A stretch of 64,000 bases of DNA from Acidobacteriota bacterium. GTDB lineage: Bacteria; Acidobacteriota; Terriglobia; Terriglobales; Acidobacteriaceae. Where the stretch lies: the NCBI GenBank assembly GCA_021806005.1, contig JAJZDM010000005.1:1-64000 (forward strand), written 5' to 3'. A model generated the notes under the pieces. The model saw nothing but the letters and a program-made list of their open reading frames with translations. It was not told the origin of the DNA and did no database searches. Made by a program: the position numbers and the translations under genes. Each line of letters starts with the position of its first letter. The first letter of the stretch is position 1. Positions 21,017 to 30,256 of this stretch are shown piece after piece.

Positions 21017-22276
21017 ATGAATCTCTCTGAAGCATTAAACGAATCCGTGGAATCCCTGCAGCGCAACCGCCTGCGATCTGGCCTGACGATGCTGGGCATC
21101 GTGTGGGGGCTGGCGACGGTGGTGCTGCTGCTGAGCTATGGCAAGGCCGTGGGCAGCGCGGTGATGGAGGGGTTCCTTGGCTTTGGCGATAACGTGATCA
21201 TGGTCTGGGGGGGCCAGACTTCACTGCAGGCAGGGGGGGAGCGATCTGGGCGCAAAATTCACCTCCGGGATGGAGACATGGAGGCGATCCGCGATTCTCT
21301 GCCGTTCCTGAAGGCCGTCTCCCGCGAGACCGATGACGCCTTCAGCGTGAAGTACGGCCCCAAGGTGGTACTGATCCAGTCCAAGGCCATCGATCTGCCC
21401 TATGGGCCCATGCGGCGGCTGGACGTTGCGCAGGGCCGTTACTTTGAGCCCGATGACTTTACTCAGCATCGCCAGGTAATTATCTTCGGACCCCATGCAG
21501 CACAGAAGTTGTTCAACGGCTATCCGCCAATAGGCGAGGTGGTGGAGGTAGAGGGGCAGCCGTTTACCGTGATCGGCGTTCTGCGCAACAAGATTCAGGA
21601 CTCCTCCAACAACGGTCCGGACAACGAAAACATCTTCATCCCGTTTGACACCATGCGGACCCTGCGCCAGCAGCGCGACCCGGGCTCCATCGTCTTCCAG
21701 CCGTCTTCCGCGGCGCTGCATCTGCGCGCGCTGCAGGCGGTGCGGACGGTGCTGGCGCAGCGCCACCACTTCAACCCGGCGGACACCAAGGCCATCAACT
21801 CCTGGGACACGATTGAAGACGGCAAACAGATTGTCCAGTTCTCCATTGGGCTGCAGGTGCTGCTGGGCATTATCGGTGCGATGACGCTGGCCGTAGGTGG
21901 CGTGGGAGTGATGAACATCATGCTGGTCTCCGTAACCGAACGCACTCGCGAGATCGGCCTCATGAAGGCCCTCGGGGCGCGCCGAGGCGAGATACTCTCC
22001 CAGTTCCTGCTGGAGGCGCTGGTGCTTACCTTCCTTGCCGGGCTGGTGGGAGCTCTGGTCTCTGTGGCGACTACCTGGCTGATACCGCCCATGCCGCTCT
22101 ACTCCGCGCTATACCAGACAGCCAACCACGACGGAGACATCATTCTGCACGCTTCGTTTGGCGTGATGTTGGCATCGTTTCTGATTCTGGGTGTGGTGGG
22201 CATCGCCAGTGGCCTGCTGCCCGCGATCCGCGCTGCAAGGATGGATCCGGTGACAGCCCTGCGCCATGAAGGATGA
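21017..22276 (+). CDS. MacB-like ABC transporter permease (second of pair)
   Basis: This 419-residue protein has the same architecture as its upstream neighbour: N-terminal helix, periplasmic MacB core domain, C-terminal FtsX domain with SVTERTREIGLMKALGAR. The two are clearly diverged paralogues in one transcription unit. As with the first copy no nucleotide-binding subunit is encoded nearby, so one must be supplied from elsewhere. A nine-base hairpin downstream probably ends the transcript. Confidence 0.92.
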   Translation: MNLSEALNESVESLQRNRLRSGLTMLGIVWGLATVVLLLSYGKAVGSAVMEGFLGFGDNVIMVWGGQTSLQAGGERSGRKIHLRDGDMEAIRDSLPFLKAVSRETDDAFSVKYGPKVVLIQSKAIDLPYGPMRRLDVAQGRYFEPDDFTQHRQVIIFGPHAAQKLFNGYPPIGEVVEVEGQPFTVIGVLRNKIQDSSNNGPDNENIFIPFDTMRTLRQQRDPGSIVFQPSSAALHLRALQAVRTVLAQRHHFNPADTKAINSWDTIEDGKQIVQFSIGLQVLLGIIGAMTLAVGGVGVMNIMLVSVTERTREIGLMKALGARRGEILSQFLLEALVLTFLAGLVGALVSVATTWLIPPMPLYSALYQTANHDGDIILHASFGVMLASFLILGVVGIASGLLPAIRAARMDPVTALRHEG

Positions 22277-22332
22277 GCCCGGCAGAGGTGAGGGCTACAC
22301 TCGTGCGAACCAAGGTATCGGACCCTGCAATC

Positions 22333-22359
22333 CCACATCTCCCAAACAACGAGATGTGG
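22333..22359. terminator. Hairpin between convergent permease and lytic transglycosylase genes
   Basis: A nine-base perfect stem (CCACATCTC at 22333-22341, GAGATGTGG at 22351-22359) with a nine-base loop lies 57 bases after the permease stop codon. There is no T-run, so its termination efficiency is uncertain. Confidence 0.45.
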
Positions 22360-22431
22360 CGTGACTGACACCTGCATTCTGGAAGGGAACGACTTCTTGA
22401 CGCGCGTCGGAACCTGCGAGGGATGGATTCT

Positions 22432-24957
22432 TCAGGGAAGGTCGGCCGGAGAGTTGGAGGCGCTCCGCGCGCCGGAGGCTGGCTGCGCGGACGTCTGATA
22501 GATCTGGCGATAGAGCGCGCGATTGCGCAGAATCGCTTCGACATAGTTGCGCGTCTCGCTGTACGGAATCGACTCCACCCACTCCGCTATGTCCTGATAG
22601 TTGCCGAGCGCGATCCAGCGGCGCACCGGAGTGTCCCCGGCATCGTAGGCCGCCAGAGCGTACTCCACCTGGCCACCGTACTCGTTGATGGAGCGACGCA
22701 GATCCTGCGTTCCCAGTCGCAGGTTGACCGCCGGGTCCAGAAGTTCGCTGGTGGTGAAGCGCCGTTGGCCATCGCTTCTGGACAGCGACCTGCCCACAGA
22801 TGGAAGCAACTGCATGAGGCCGTAGGCCTTCATGGGACTGACGGCGGCGGGGTTGAACTCTGATTCCTGACGGATGAGTGCGGCGACAAGGTAAGGATCC
22901 AGACCTTCGGCCACAGCATCGCTCTGCAGCGTCTGCCAGAAGGGGCGCGGCAGCAGCAGATGCCAGTAGACGATGGGAACGTCCTGCACCGGCAGGGAGA
23001 AGAAAGGAATATCGCTTCGCTTCATGGCGCGCAGCGCACGGTCGCTCTCTCCAAAGCTCGAATAGATCTCCGCCTCAGCCAGCGCTCCCCATTGGACGGA
23101 TGTGGCACTGAGTTGAATCTCCGGCCGGATGTACTCGTTCAACGCCGCATTGGCCAGGAGTCTGGCCTTGATGAGGTGAGGATCGTTCTCTGGAAGCTCG
23201 CCGGTCAGCTCCGGATCCTCCACCACGGGGACGTACGCCAGGGCTGGAGCCGGAGCGACCTGCGCCCCGAGCCCGGCCGACCCGGCGGCGAGATGATCCA
23301 TCCGCTGCCGGGCCAGAAGCGCGTAGTAGCTGCTCACATAGGTGGCGCTGAGCCGTCTGTAGTAGTTCAACGCCTGGCCAGGGTCGCGCTCGGCCTCTTC
23401 ATAGAGGCGGCCTCGCCAGTACAGGGCCCCCGGCGTCTCGGAGCCGGCTGGATCCTGCATGATCTGCTCATCCATCAGCCGCTCGGCATCGTCGTACCGC
23501 CGCAGGCGGTAGCTGAGCCAGGCGGCGTGCCAGTGGGCCCGAGGCGCATAGGTACTGCTGGGGAACCGCTGCACCAGCGCAAGGTCATCCTGGATCGCCT
23601 GCAGATCCTGCTGATGCAGAAGAAACATGTTTCCACCGGAGTAGAGGGCCTCTTCCAGCCATCGACTATGGGGATACTGCGCTTCGAGCCGCTGCACCAG
23701 GGCGTCTTGTTGACCGGTATCTCCGTCGTACCGGGCCAGTTCCGACTGCAAATAGATCTTCAACGCAGCGCTATCGTCCCCGGTGACCGGCAGGCGTTCC
23801 ACCCGGCTGCGGGTGAGCCGGCCCAGGCGCAGGTCGCAGACCGCGATGTAGATCTCCAGAGCGTCTCGATCCGACTGGCTGAGATCTCTGCCGCTCCCTT
23901 GCAGCCCCCTGTACTCCTCTTCTGCCTGCTCATAGCGCCGGGCGTTGAAGAGCGCATCGGCGTGCTGCTTGCGCTCGGCAGCGGAGAAGGGGGTGTTCAT
24001 CAGCGCCATCTGGGTTCTGGCATCGACGGCCTGGAGGCTGAGTGGATCGCCCAGATAGATGCCGCGATAGAGTTCCGCGGCCCGTTGGATCTGGTCACCA
24101 GCCTGATAAGCCTTGGCCAGTGCGAGACGGAAGGCAACCAGGCGGCCCTCGGCTCCGGCGGCGAGCGGCTGCAGGACGGCAAGAGCGCCGTGGGTATCGG
24201 AGCCCGCCAGATACGCCTGGGACAACAGGATGGGAGCCAGCGGGTCAAAGATGCTGTCCGGATGGCGAGCGGCGAAGCCGATAAGCAGCGGGATCGCAAC
24301 CTGGGGTTGATTGGCAGCGATGGCGGCCTGCGCCTCAAGGTACTCAGCATAGTCATCCAGCGCCGCCCCGGCCCGGCTCGCCTGGCGAAAGGCATCTTCG
24401 GCCTGGGGGTAACGGTGGTTCACCATCAAGGCATGGCCAACCGCCAGATCTGCGGAGGCTGCGGCTTCACCGTGGTGGGAGGCAGCGTAGCTCTGGACAC
24501 CGGCGATAGCCGCCGGGGTAGGATCCGCCATCAACTGCTGCGCCATGGGGCGCAGATCCGTGGAGGCAAGGAAGGCGCGATGCAGCCTGCGGCTCTGTGG
24601 AGTGGGTCGGGGCGCATGCATCTGCCGGCCACGACTGCCAATCTGCCGGCTTCGGGCTGTTCGGCCCGCGGCGCGAGAGGCGGTCGAGGACCGGCCGCTT
24701 CTCCGTTCCGCTGTCTTGCGCCGGATGGCGGTCTTGCCGCGCGACGATCCGTGAATGGCCTTCTTCTTCCCGGCAGGCTTGCCGGGGGGGGAACTCTGGG
24801 TAGAGCCCGTTGCGACGGTTCCGGCACGGCTTACTCCTGCCATATCCGCTGCCGGGTTCGCTGCGCTCTGCGCAGCGGCTGCCACCGCGGTGAGCCGCCA
24901 GCCCAAGAAAAGTACCCCAATCCAGTTCAGCCCCAGCTTCTTCACGCCAAATCCCAT
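22432..24957 (-). CDS. Soluble lytic transglycosylase (Slt70-like)
   Basis: An 841-residue periplasmic enzyme that cleaves the glycan strands of peptidoglycan with 1,6-anhydro formation. An N-terminal signal helix is followed by a long basic, low-complexity stretch (rich in Arg, Lys and Ser, about 50-125). Next come about 500 residues of helical TPR-like repeats forming the doughnut region, and a C-terminal SLT domain near 690-830. The catalytic glutamate is in ALIRQESEFNP, with YGLMQLLPSVG and ALAAYDAGDTPVRRW following. A GTG four codons after the ATG is an alternative start. It is divergent from the sigma factor gene. Confidence 0.93.
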   Translation of the reverse strand: MGFGVKKLGLNWIGVLFLGWRLTAVAAAAQSAANPAADMAGVSRAGTVATGSTQSSPPGKPAGKKKAIHGSSRGKTAIRRKTAERRSGRSSTASRAAGRTARSRQIGSRGRQMHAPRPTPQSRRLHRAFLASTDLRPMAQQLMADPTPAAIAGVQSYAASHHGEAAASADLAVGHALMVNHRYPQAEDAFRQASRAGAALDDYAEYLEAQAAIAANQPQVAIPLLIGFAARHPDSIFDPLAPILLSQAYLAGSDTHGALAVLQPLAAGAEGRLVAFRLALAKAYQAGDQIQRAAELYRGIYLGDPLSLQAVDARTQMALMNTPFSAAERKQHADALFNARRYEQAEEEYRGLQGSGRDLSQSDRDALEIYIAVCDLRLGRLTRSRVERLPVTGDDSAALKIYLQSELARYDGDTGQQDALVQRLEAQYPHSRWLEEALYSGGNMFLLHQQDLQAIQDDLALVQRFPSSTYAPRAHWHAAWLSYRLRRYDDAERLMDEQIMQDPAGSETPGALYWRGRLYEEAERDPGQALNYYRRLSATYVSSYYALLARQRMDHLAAGSAGLGAQVAPAPALAYVPVVEDPELTGELPENDPHLIKARLLANAALNEYIRPEIQLSATSVQWGALAEAEIYSSFGESDRALRAMKRSDIPFFSLPVQDVPIVYWHLLLPRPFWQTLQSDAVAEGLDPYLVAALIRQESEFNPAAVSPMKAYGLMQLLPSVGRSLSRSDGQRRFTTSELLDPAVNLRLGTQDLRRSINEYGGQVEYALAAYDAGDTPVRRWIALGNYQDIAEWVESIPYSETRNYVEAILRNRALYRQIYQTSAQPASGARSASNSPADLP

Positions 24958-25090
24958 CTCTAAGACAGTTTAAGACGACCCCGGCGCCCGAGTTTCCACA
25001 CACCCTCCGGCAGACGAACCTCTGGAATTAATGGCCCGGCAGCTCAAGGCGCCCTGCCGGTTCACGCCACCCGATAGAGTCGAGGTGGCG

Positions 25091-25128
25091 CAGAGCCTTG
25101 TAAAGGCTCTGATCCGCTCCTGTAAACT
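25091..25128 (+). promoter_or_regulatory. Hairpin and possible leaderless promoter of the sigma factor
   Basis: A seven-base inverted repeat (CAGAGCC at 25091-25097, GGCTCTG at 25105-25111) surrounds TTGTAAA. TTGTAA (25098-25103) could serve as a -35 and TAAACT (25123-25128) as a -10, at a long 19-base spacing. The start point would fall at or beside the ATG at 25137, and no Shine-Dalgarno sequence is present, so the transcript may be leaderless. Confidence 0.35.
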
Positions 25129-25136
25129 AGAGCCAT

Positions 25137-25805
25137 ATGGCACTCCAGACTACATCCGCTGCGAAAGATCCGCAGCATCCCATCGAATACGCCCCCGTAG
25201 CCGAGGCGCAGACGGAGATCAGCCCGGATGTGGCTCTGGTGGAGAGGGCGCAGGCCGGCGATTCGGCAGCCTTTGAGCAGCTTGTCACACAGTATGAGCG
25301 ACAGATCTTTCGGACGGCTCTGCATATCACCCAAAATCGGGAGGATGCCGAGGATATCACCCAGGATGTCTTCTTCAAGGCCTTCCAGAAGCTGCATCAG
25401 TTTCAGGGCAACTCCAAGTTCTCCACCTGGCTGGTGCGCATTGCGGTGAATGAGAGCCTGATGCGACTACGCAAACGCAAGTCGTCCAAAACCGTCTCCA
25501 TGGATCAGGATGTCGAGACCGACGAGGGATCGATCCCCCGGGACTTTGCCGAATGGCGGCCGAATCCGGAGCAGAACTACTCCCAGACCCAACTCGCCGA
25601 GATCCTGCGCAAGACCATTGCCGGGCTTCCACCAGGTTTCCGAACCGTTTTTACCCTTCGCGACATCGAAAACTTGTCGACGGAAGAGACCGCCGCTGCG
25701 CTCGGGCTGAGCGTACCTGCTGTCAAGTCAAGGTTGCTGCGTGCACGCTTGCAGTTGCGTGAACGTCTCAGCCGATACTTTCGGCAAAACGAGGCAACAA
25801 AGTGA
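25137..25805 (+). CDS. RpoE-like ECF sigma factor
   Basis: A 222-residue group 4 sigma factor. Region 2 spans about 32-105, with the core-binding and -10 recognition segments (EDAEDITQDVFFKAFQKL, then FSTWLVRIAVNESLMRLRK). Region 4 lies at about 155-215 and carries a helix-turn-helix (LSTEETAAALGLSVPAVKSRLLRAR). The linker contains an acidic stretch. The anti-sigma gene overlaps its stop codon by four bases (GTGA), so the pair is coupled. It presumably directs a stress regulon; the promoter motif it reads is not evident here. Confidence 0.93.
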   Translation: MALQTTSAAKDPQHPIEYAPVAEAQTEISPDVALVERAQAGDSAAFEQLVTQYERQIFRTALHITQNREDAEDITQDVFFKAFQKLHQFQGNSKFSTWLVRIAVNESLMRLRKRKSSKTVSMDQDVETDEGSIPRDFAEWRPNPEQNYSQTQLAEILRKTIAGLPPGFRTVFTLRDIENLSTEETAAALGLSVPAVKSRLLRARLQLRERLSRYFRQNEATK

Positions 25806-26086
25806 ACTGCACAGAATTTCTCGCCAAACTCACCGACTACTTCGACGGACAGATTGATCCGTCTCTTCTGGCCGAGGTGAAAGCCCATCTGGGCACCTGT
25901 CACCATTGTGAGGTGGTGGTAGACACCACCCGCAAGACCATCGATGTCTATCGCGGCGCCGCGTCCTACGAGTTCCCGGAAGAGTTAGCCTGCCGGCTGC
26001 GCGCCGCGGTGATGGAACGCTGCCGCGCTACAGGAAAGCTGCCCGATATCAAGCTGAAGGGATCTGAGAAGCCGGCCGGGAACTGA
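25802..26086 (+). CDS. Soluble zinc-finger anti-sigma factor (zf-HC2)
   Basis: The 94-residue protein has a ZAS-type zinc site: Cys3 plus His29-x3-Cys33-x2-Cys36 (HLGTCHHC), the motif of RsrA-like anti-sigma factors. There is no transmembrane helix, so it should hold the sigma factor in the cytoplasm. Zinc and thiol ligands suggest release by oxidation, as known for RsrA, though many ZAS proteins are not redox sensors. The GTG start overlaps the sigma stop codon, which supports a partner relationship. Confidence 0.88.
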   Translation: MNCTEFLAKLTDYFDGQIDPSLLAEVKAHLGTCHHCEVVVDTTRKTIDVYRGAASYEFPEELACRLRAAVMERCRATGKLPDIKLKGSEKPAGN

Positions 26087-26135
26087 GTCCCGGCCCCAGG
26101 GTTTGAGCCGCACGGCAGAGGGGCGCTGGTGCCGG

Positions 26136-27161
26136 CTATTTGACGACCTGCTGGAAGAGCGGAGACTGCAGGAGTCCGGCGAACTGGCTGTCGGTGGAGG
26201 AGTAGGAGACCGTGAGTACGCCGCCACTGGAATTAATGGAGGTATTGCTGAGCGCGTCCTTCTCCTGCGATGTTCCCGAAGCCTCCTTCATGAGAGCCAC
26301 TCCCTTCAGGATGGTCGCAGCGGTGGCTGCGGTCATGGTGCTTCCCATATCCACGGTCATATTGAACCGGACGCCGTTGCTGAAGTCCATGGTGTAGTTG
26401 GCGTCCTTCATCTGGTTCTTGACCGTGTCATAGTCCTCCAGGCCTGACGCCGATCCCAGCACACTCTTCATCATGGTCTGGGTGCCCTTCTGATCCAGGA
26501 TGCTCCATACCGCTTCGGCGTCGATCGCCGTCATGTCGTTCATCATTTCGCTATTCTGCAGGAAGTTCGGCTGCAGGCCGTCGCGCGCGTCCAGTGCCGC
26601 CCGCACCGCCTGGCGGTCTCCGAAGACCATCGTGGTCTCATTGAGGAAGACGACGCTCATGCCGGCCGAGCCCATGGGATAGATGGCGTTGTTACGCACC
26701 ATGATGGGCTTGGTCTTGGCCTTGGCAAACTGCGCCAGGATGGCCTGGGTGTTGAACTGGCCCTGCGCTATGCCCAGAATCCGCGCATCCGCCTCGCTCG
26801 AACTGCCGCTGGAGTTGTTCGAACTACCGCTGGAACCACCGGCGCTGGACAACTTGAAGGCGGCGAAGGCCAAGGTGTCCGCGTCCTGGTCCACCTGCAA
26901 TCCGGAGCTCTTCAGTGCCTTCTCCAAACCCTTCAACTCCGGCGGAAGCACCTTATCCTTGAGCTTCATCGCGGCCTGGGAGTTCTGCATGGCGCGGTAG
27001 TCCACTACGATGATCTGCTGCACACTCTCCGGAATGGAGGCACGCGCATCAGAGCTCAACTGCGCGGCATGGATCGCAACCGGATCCATCGCCAGTACGT
27101 TCACCATGACCATCGCGACTGCCATCGTCGCCGTTGCCTGCAATCTCTTTAAGTTCTTCAC
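26136..27161 (-). CDS. Unrecognised secreted protein
   Basis: I do not recognise this 341-residue protein. A signal peptide (about 30 residues, ending near IHAAQ) is followed by an alternating alpha/beta domain with a Ser/Gly/Asn-rich linker (SSAGGSSGSSNNSSGSSSE) near 115-133. The start is placed at GTG 27161, with AGGAGTT at 27168-27174 six bases upstream; the open frame continues 12 codons further without support. It is convergent with the anti-sigma gene and could belong to the same stress regulon, but nothing shows that. Confidence 0.7.
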   Translation of the reverse strand: MKNLKRLQATATMAVAMVMVNVLAMDPVAIHAAQLSSDARASIPESVQQIIVVDYRAMQNSQAAMKLKDKVLPPELKGLEKALKSSGLQVDQDADTLAFAAFKLSSAGGSSGSSNNSSGSSSEADARILGIAQGQFNTQAILAQFAKAKTKPIMVRNNAIYPMGSAGMSVVFLNETTMVFGDRQAVRAALDARDGLQPNFLQNSEMMNDMTAIDAEAVWSILDQKGTQTMMKSVLGSASGLEDYDTVKNQMKDANYTMDFSNGVRFNMTVDMGSTMTAATAATILKGVALMKEASGTSQEKDALSNTSINSSGGVLTVSYSSTDSQFAGLLQSPLFQQVVK

Positions 27162-27197
27162 GTCGGAACTCCTGGTAAGTTGCGCATCTGGTTGCAA

Positions 27198-27346
27198 CTT
27201 ACATTTTCACATTTTCTGCTGAACCTGCTGGATGAAGCAATTCGATCGCGCCGGGCCCTGAAATCTGGAATCTGGAACCTGGAATCTGGAGCCTGAGAGA
27301 TGCCTTCTGGAGCTTTGAAGCCCTGGCTGTGGACACTGGCTACGGC
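27198..27346. repeat. Short CTGGAA-rich tandem repeat between genes
   Basis: Within this 149-base gap, at about 27260-27295, copies of CTGGAATCTGGAAC recur imperfectly about three times. No function is apparent, and no gene lies in the gap. Confidence 0.4.
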
Positions 27347-28387
27347 TCAAGGCCAATCCATCGGCCGGCGCAAGCGACGCTCCAAGACCTTATCCTCGGG
27401 ATCGAACTCATGTATTTGACGCACCCACTCGGCGTTTGGCTCAAAGGCTAGCTCCGGAATCAGCCCGATCACCTCCCCTTCAGCGATCTCCACCCCATGG
27501 CGCGCGGCGATGTCCTTGACCGCGGCGTGCAACCGGGTCATGGGAGTCCGCTGGAAGTCCGTGATATTCATGCTGACCTGGGCGCGTCCGTTGGCGAGCA
27601 CACCCATGGCCTTGACACCGAAGAGTCCGCCACCGGAGGCACGGATCTCCCGGGCAATGGCTCGCGCCAGGCCCACGGCCTCTGCCGTACCTTCTGTTGA
27701 GAGGTATATGTTATAGGCAATAAGGAACTTGCGAGCGCCTACAGCACTTGCCCCGGCGCTTGGATGAAGCTCTGGACCACCTACATCGGGCTGTCGGCGC
27801 GTATCTTTTACGGCATCCTTTCGCAGACCTTCAAACTGCCCCCGGCGCACATCCTCGAGGTTGATCCGGTCAGGCCGGGAGGCTGCGGCCTCATAGAAGT
27901 AGACGGGAACGCCGAATCGGCGCCAGATCGCCAGACCTGCCTGGCGGGCCAACACAGCGCACTGCACCAGAGAGATGCCACTGACCGGGACAAAGGGGAT
28001 GACGTCGGCGGCGCCGATGCGAGGATGGACCCCGCTCTGACGAGTAAGATCGATCAACTGCGCAGCCTTGCCCGCGCCACGCACGGCTGACTCCACGACG
28101 GCATCCGGTGCGCCCGCGATGGTCACCACCGAGCGATTGTGGTCGGCATCCAGAGAGTAGTCCAGGAGGTGAACGCCCGGGACACGCATAGCCCGCATGA
28201 TCTCGGTGACCTTGGCGCGATCGGCGCCTTCGGAGAAGTTGGGAACGCACTCGACGATGGCATCGCCGGCTGTTGCGCCGGCCGCTTCACCCGCTGCGCT
28301 AGCCGCTTCACCCGCTACGCTGGCCGCAGGACCTGCACTCTCGTTCGACAGTTGGTTCTCTCTCTGGTTCGATCGCTCGCCGGTCAT
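27347..28387 (-). CDS. ftcD: Glutamate formimidoyltransferase
   Basis: This 346-residue enzyme moves the formimino group of N-formiminoglutamate to tetrahydrofolate in histidine breakdown. Family features are ECVPNFSEGAD near residue 45, the substrate segment SLDADHNRSVVT near 77 and a conserved GVHPRIGAADVIPFVP near 125. The cyclodeaminase half found in animal enzymes is absent. The first 40 residues are an Ala/Gly/Ser-rich extension coded by a short DNA repeat. The ATG at 28387 avoids overlap with the gene upstream. No other histidine-degradation gene is in the window. Confidence 0.93.
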   Translation of the reverse strand: MTGERSNQRENQLSNESAGPAASVAGEAASAAGEAAGATAGDAIVECVPNFSEGADRAKVTEIMRAMRVPGVHLLDYSLDADHNRSVVTIAGAPDAVVESAVRGAGKAAQLIDLTRQSGVHPRIGAADVIPFVPVSGISLVQCAVLARQAGLAIWRRFGVPVYFYEAAASRPDRINLEDVRRGQFEGLRKDAVKDTRRQPDVGGPELHPSAGASAVGARKFLIAYNIYLSTEGTAEAVGLARAIAREIRASGGGLFGVKAMGVLANGRAQVSMNITDFQRTPMTRLHAAVKDIAARHGVEIAEGEVIGLIPELAFEPNAEWVRQIHEFDPEDKVLERRLRRPMDWP

Positions 28388-28391
28388 CGTC

Positions 28392-29162
28392 CTACTTCCA
28401 CCATGTGTAACCAAGTGACATCTGCAAACTCACATTCACGCCGGGGTTTTTATCCCCGAGGCTGGCGCTGGAGATATGCACTCCGTTGATACTGAAGTCC
28501 AGCGACTGGGCAGGCTTCAGGAAGTAGTGAAAGCCCACCCCGCCCTGGGGGGTGAAGTTCCATACGCTGGTGTCGGCGTTGGGTCCGGTCTGAGTTGGAT
28601 CCGCGGGGTTCAGATCACCTACCGCGGGGAACTTGTGATCTGTCCATAGCACACCACCGGCGGCCTGCACCCAGGGCATCAATCTGTGCCCGCGAGTAAA
28701 GTTCCAACGAAAGATGGCCGGCGTAAAGCTCATCCCGGTATAGGTCCCGCCGACGGTATAGGGCGCACTGCATCCGGTGTTCGGGGCGGAGCACATCAGG
28801 CGCTGAAAGGTTGGCGTATGGGCCTGCCAGAAGGGAAAGAACTCGACGGCGTACTCGAAGTTGCCGCGCAAGAGCCCGCTGCCAAGCTGCGGTGTAAGAA
28901 CTTTACCCAGATGGCCGCCAAAGAGGATGAAGTTGTAGTTGGTTCGCTGCTCCAGTCCAACGCCACCCTGCACCAATCCACCGAACTCCCACGGAGTGCT
29001 GTTGGCGAAGGATGTTACCGGAGAGGAGAGTTGAGCCTTCGGGGATGTGGTCTGCGCGGAGAGCTGCCCGGCGATGATGCCCATCGCCAGAGCCACCGTC
29101 ATCGAGATCAGGGTTGGGTTCAACTGCTTTCTCCCTGGACAACCCCCAAGCAGCGAAATCAT
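28392..29162 (-). CDS. PagL-like lipid A 3-O-deacylase (acyloxyacyl hydrolase family)
   Basis: About 256 residues with a signal peptide ending near GQLSAQT and a beta-barrel-like body of alternating hydrophobic residues. The C-terminal motif NGVHISSASLGDKNPGVN matches the PagL active site, with His229 and Ser231 as the dyad, and the last strand ends in an aromatic residue pattern (YTWWK) typical of outer membrane proteins. PagL removes the 3-position acyl chain from lipid A. A start 22 codons upstream would add a Lys-Val repeat and is unlikely; GAAGAGA precedes the ATG used. It is a few bases from ftcD, probably by chance of packing. Confidence 0.8.
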   Translation of the reverse strand: MISLLGGCPGRKQLNPTLISMTVALAMGIIAGQLSAQTTSPKAQLSSPVTSFANSTPWEFGGLVQGGVGLEQRTNYNFILFGGHLGKVLTPQLGSGLLRGNFEYAVEFFPFWQAHTPTFQRLMCSAPNTGCSAPYTVGGTYTGMSFTPAIFRWNFTRGHRLMPWVQAAGGVLWTDHKFPAVGDLNPADPTQTGPNADTSVWNFTPQGGVGFHYFLKPAQSLDFSINGVHISSASLGDKNPGVNVSLQMSLGYTWWK

Positions 29163-29273
29163 TCTCTTCAACTTAACCTTCAGCTTCACCTTCACCTTCC
29201 CATCTCTCTCACAATAGAAAACCGCCATCCAGTGGCGGCTTTCGTATCTTCCGGTCTTTCATGGATCTGCCCA

Positions 29274-30014
29274 TTAGGCAGGAACCGACTCTTCATCCAT
29301 ATCGAAGTTGGAGTATACGTTCTGGGTGTCGTCCAGGTCTTCGATCGCCTCCAGCAGGCGCACCATGGCGCTGGCTGAGGCTCCCTCCAGCTTGGTGTAG
29401 GTGGAGGCCACCATGGTCACCTCAGCGACCTCAGTTGGGATGCCGGCCGCTTTGATGGCGCCGAGCACCGCTTCATAGTCTTTCGGAGAGCAGGTGATCT
29501 CCCAGTTATCTCCCTCGTCAGCCAGGTCTTCGGCGCCGGCCTCCAGAACGATCTCCGTCAGCTTGTCCTCGTCGGCGGCGGACTTTGCCACCACGATGAC
29601 GCCCTTCTTGGAGAACATGTAGCTGACCGATCCGGTTTCACCCAGGTTGCCGCCGTTCTTGGAGAAGGCGTGCCGGATCTCCGAGACCGCGCGGTTCCGG
29701 TTATCCGTCAAGGTCTCAACAATGATGGCGACGCCGCCGGGGCCGTAGCCCTCGAAGCTGATCTCTTCATAGCTTGCGCCCTCCAGTTCACCGGTTCCCT
29801 TCTGGATGGCTCGCTTGATGTTGTCGGCGGGCATATTCTCCGCCTTGGCTGCGGCGATAGCGGTGCGCAGGCGGGGATTGCCGTCAGGGTCGCCACCGCC
29901 ACCCTTGGCGGCGATGGTGATCTCTTTGATCAGGCGGGTGAAGATCTTGCCGCGCTTGGCGTCCAGCGCGCCCTTCTTATGCTTGATTGTCGCCCATTTT
30001 GAGTGGCCGGACAT
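29274..30014 (-). CDS. YebC/PmpR-family DNA-binding or translation factor
   Basis: A 246-residue YebC/TACO1-family protein of normal length. The N-terminus [20 protein letters not shown] and the segments [21 protein letters not shown] and [20 protein letters not shown] are highly conserved. Family members have been described as transcriptional regulators and more recently as helpers for translating proline-rich stretches. The ATG is preceded by AGAGG. It lies downstream of lysA on the same strand, 240 bases away. Confidence 0.95.
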   Translation of the reverse strand: MSGHSKWATIKHKKGALDAKRGKIFTRLIKEITIAAKGGGGDPDGNPRLRTAIAAAKAENMPADNIKRAIQKGTGELEGASYEEISFEGYGPGGVAIIVETLTDNRNRAVSEIRHAFSKNGGNLGETGSVSYMFSKKGVIVVAKSAADEDKLTEIVLEAGAEDLADEGDNWEITCSPKDYEAVLGAIKAAGIPTEVAEVTMVASTYTKLEGASASAMVRLLEAIEDLDDTQNVYSNFDMDEESVPA

Positions 30015-30256
30015 CGAAAACCTCTGCTGCGATAAAGATCGTGTCTATGACGTATTCAGGGACGAGATCCGCGCATATCAGGCTGCAAATACAGACCTCC
30101 GCGCAGTCGTCTCCTGCAACGATTGTAACATGCAGCCTGTGCTGCCGGCCGGGGCTACAGGACAGGCCGGCCAGCGCCGGAGGCGACCGAAACACCGTCT
30201 GCAGGCCGCGCGGGGAGCGGCCCCACGCCAGCAGCGCTGGGCTTTGGAACAATCTC

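Noticed and set aside
22960-24963. A 667-codon open frame antisense to the lytic transglycosylase
   Set aside because: It has no ribosome binding site, no domain pattern and an Arg/Gly-rich composition typical of shadow frames.
29163-29228. A Lys-Val repeat as the N-terminus of the PagL-like protein
   Set aside because: It comes from a short DNA repeat just upstream; the signal peptide follows a better-placed ATG.
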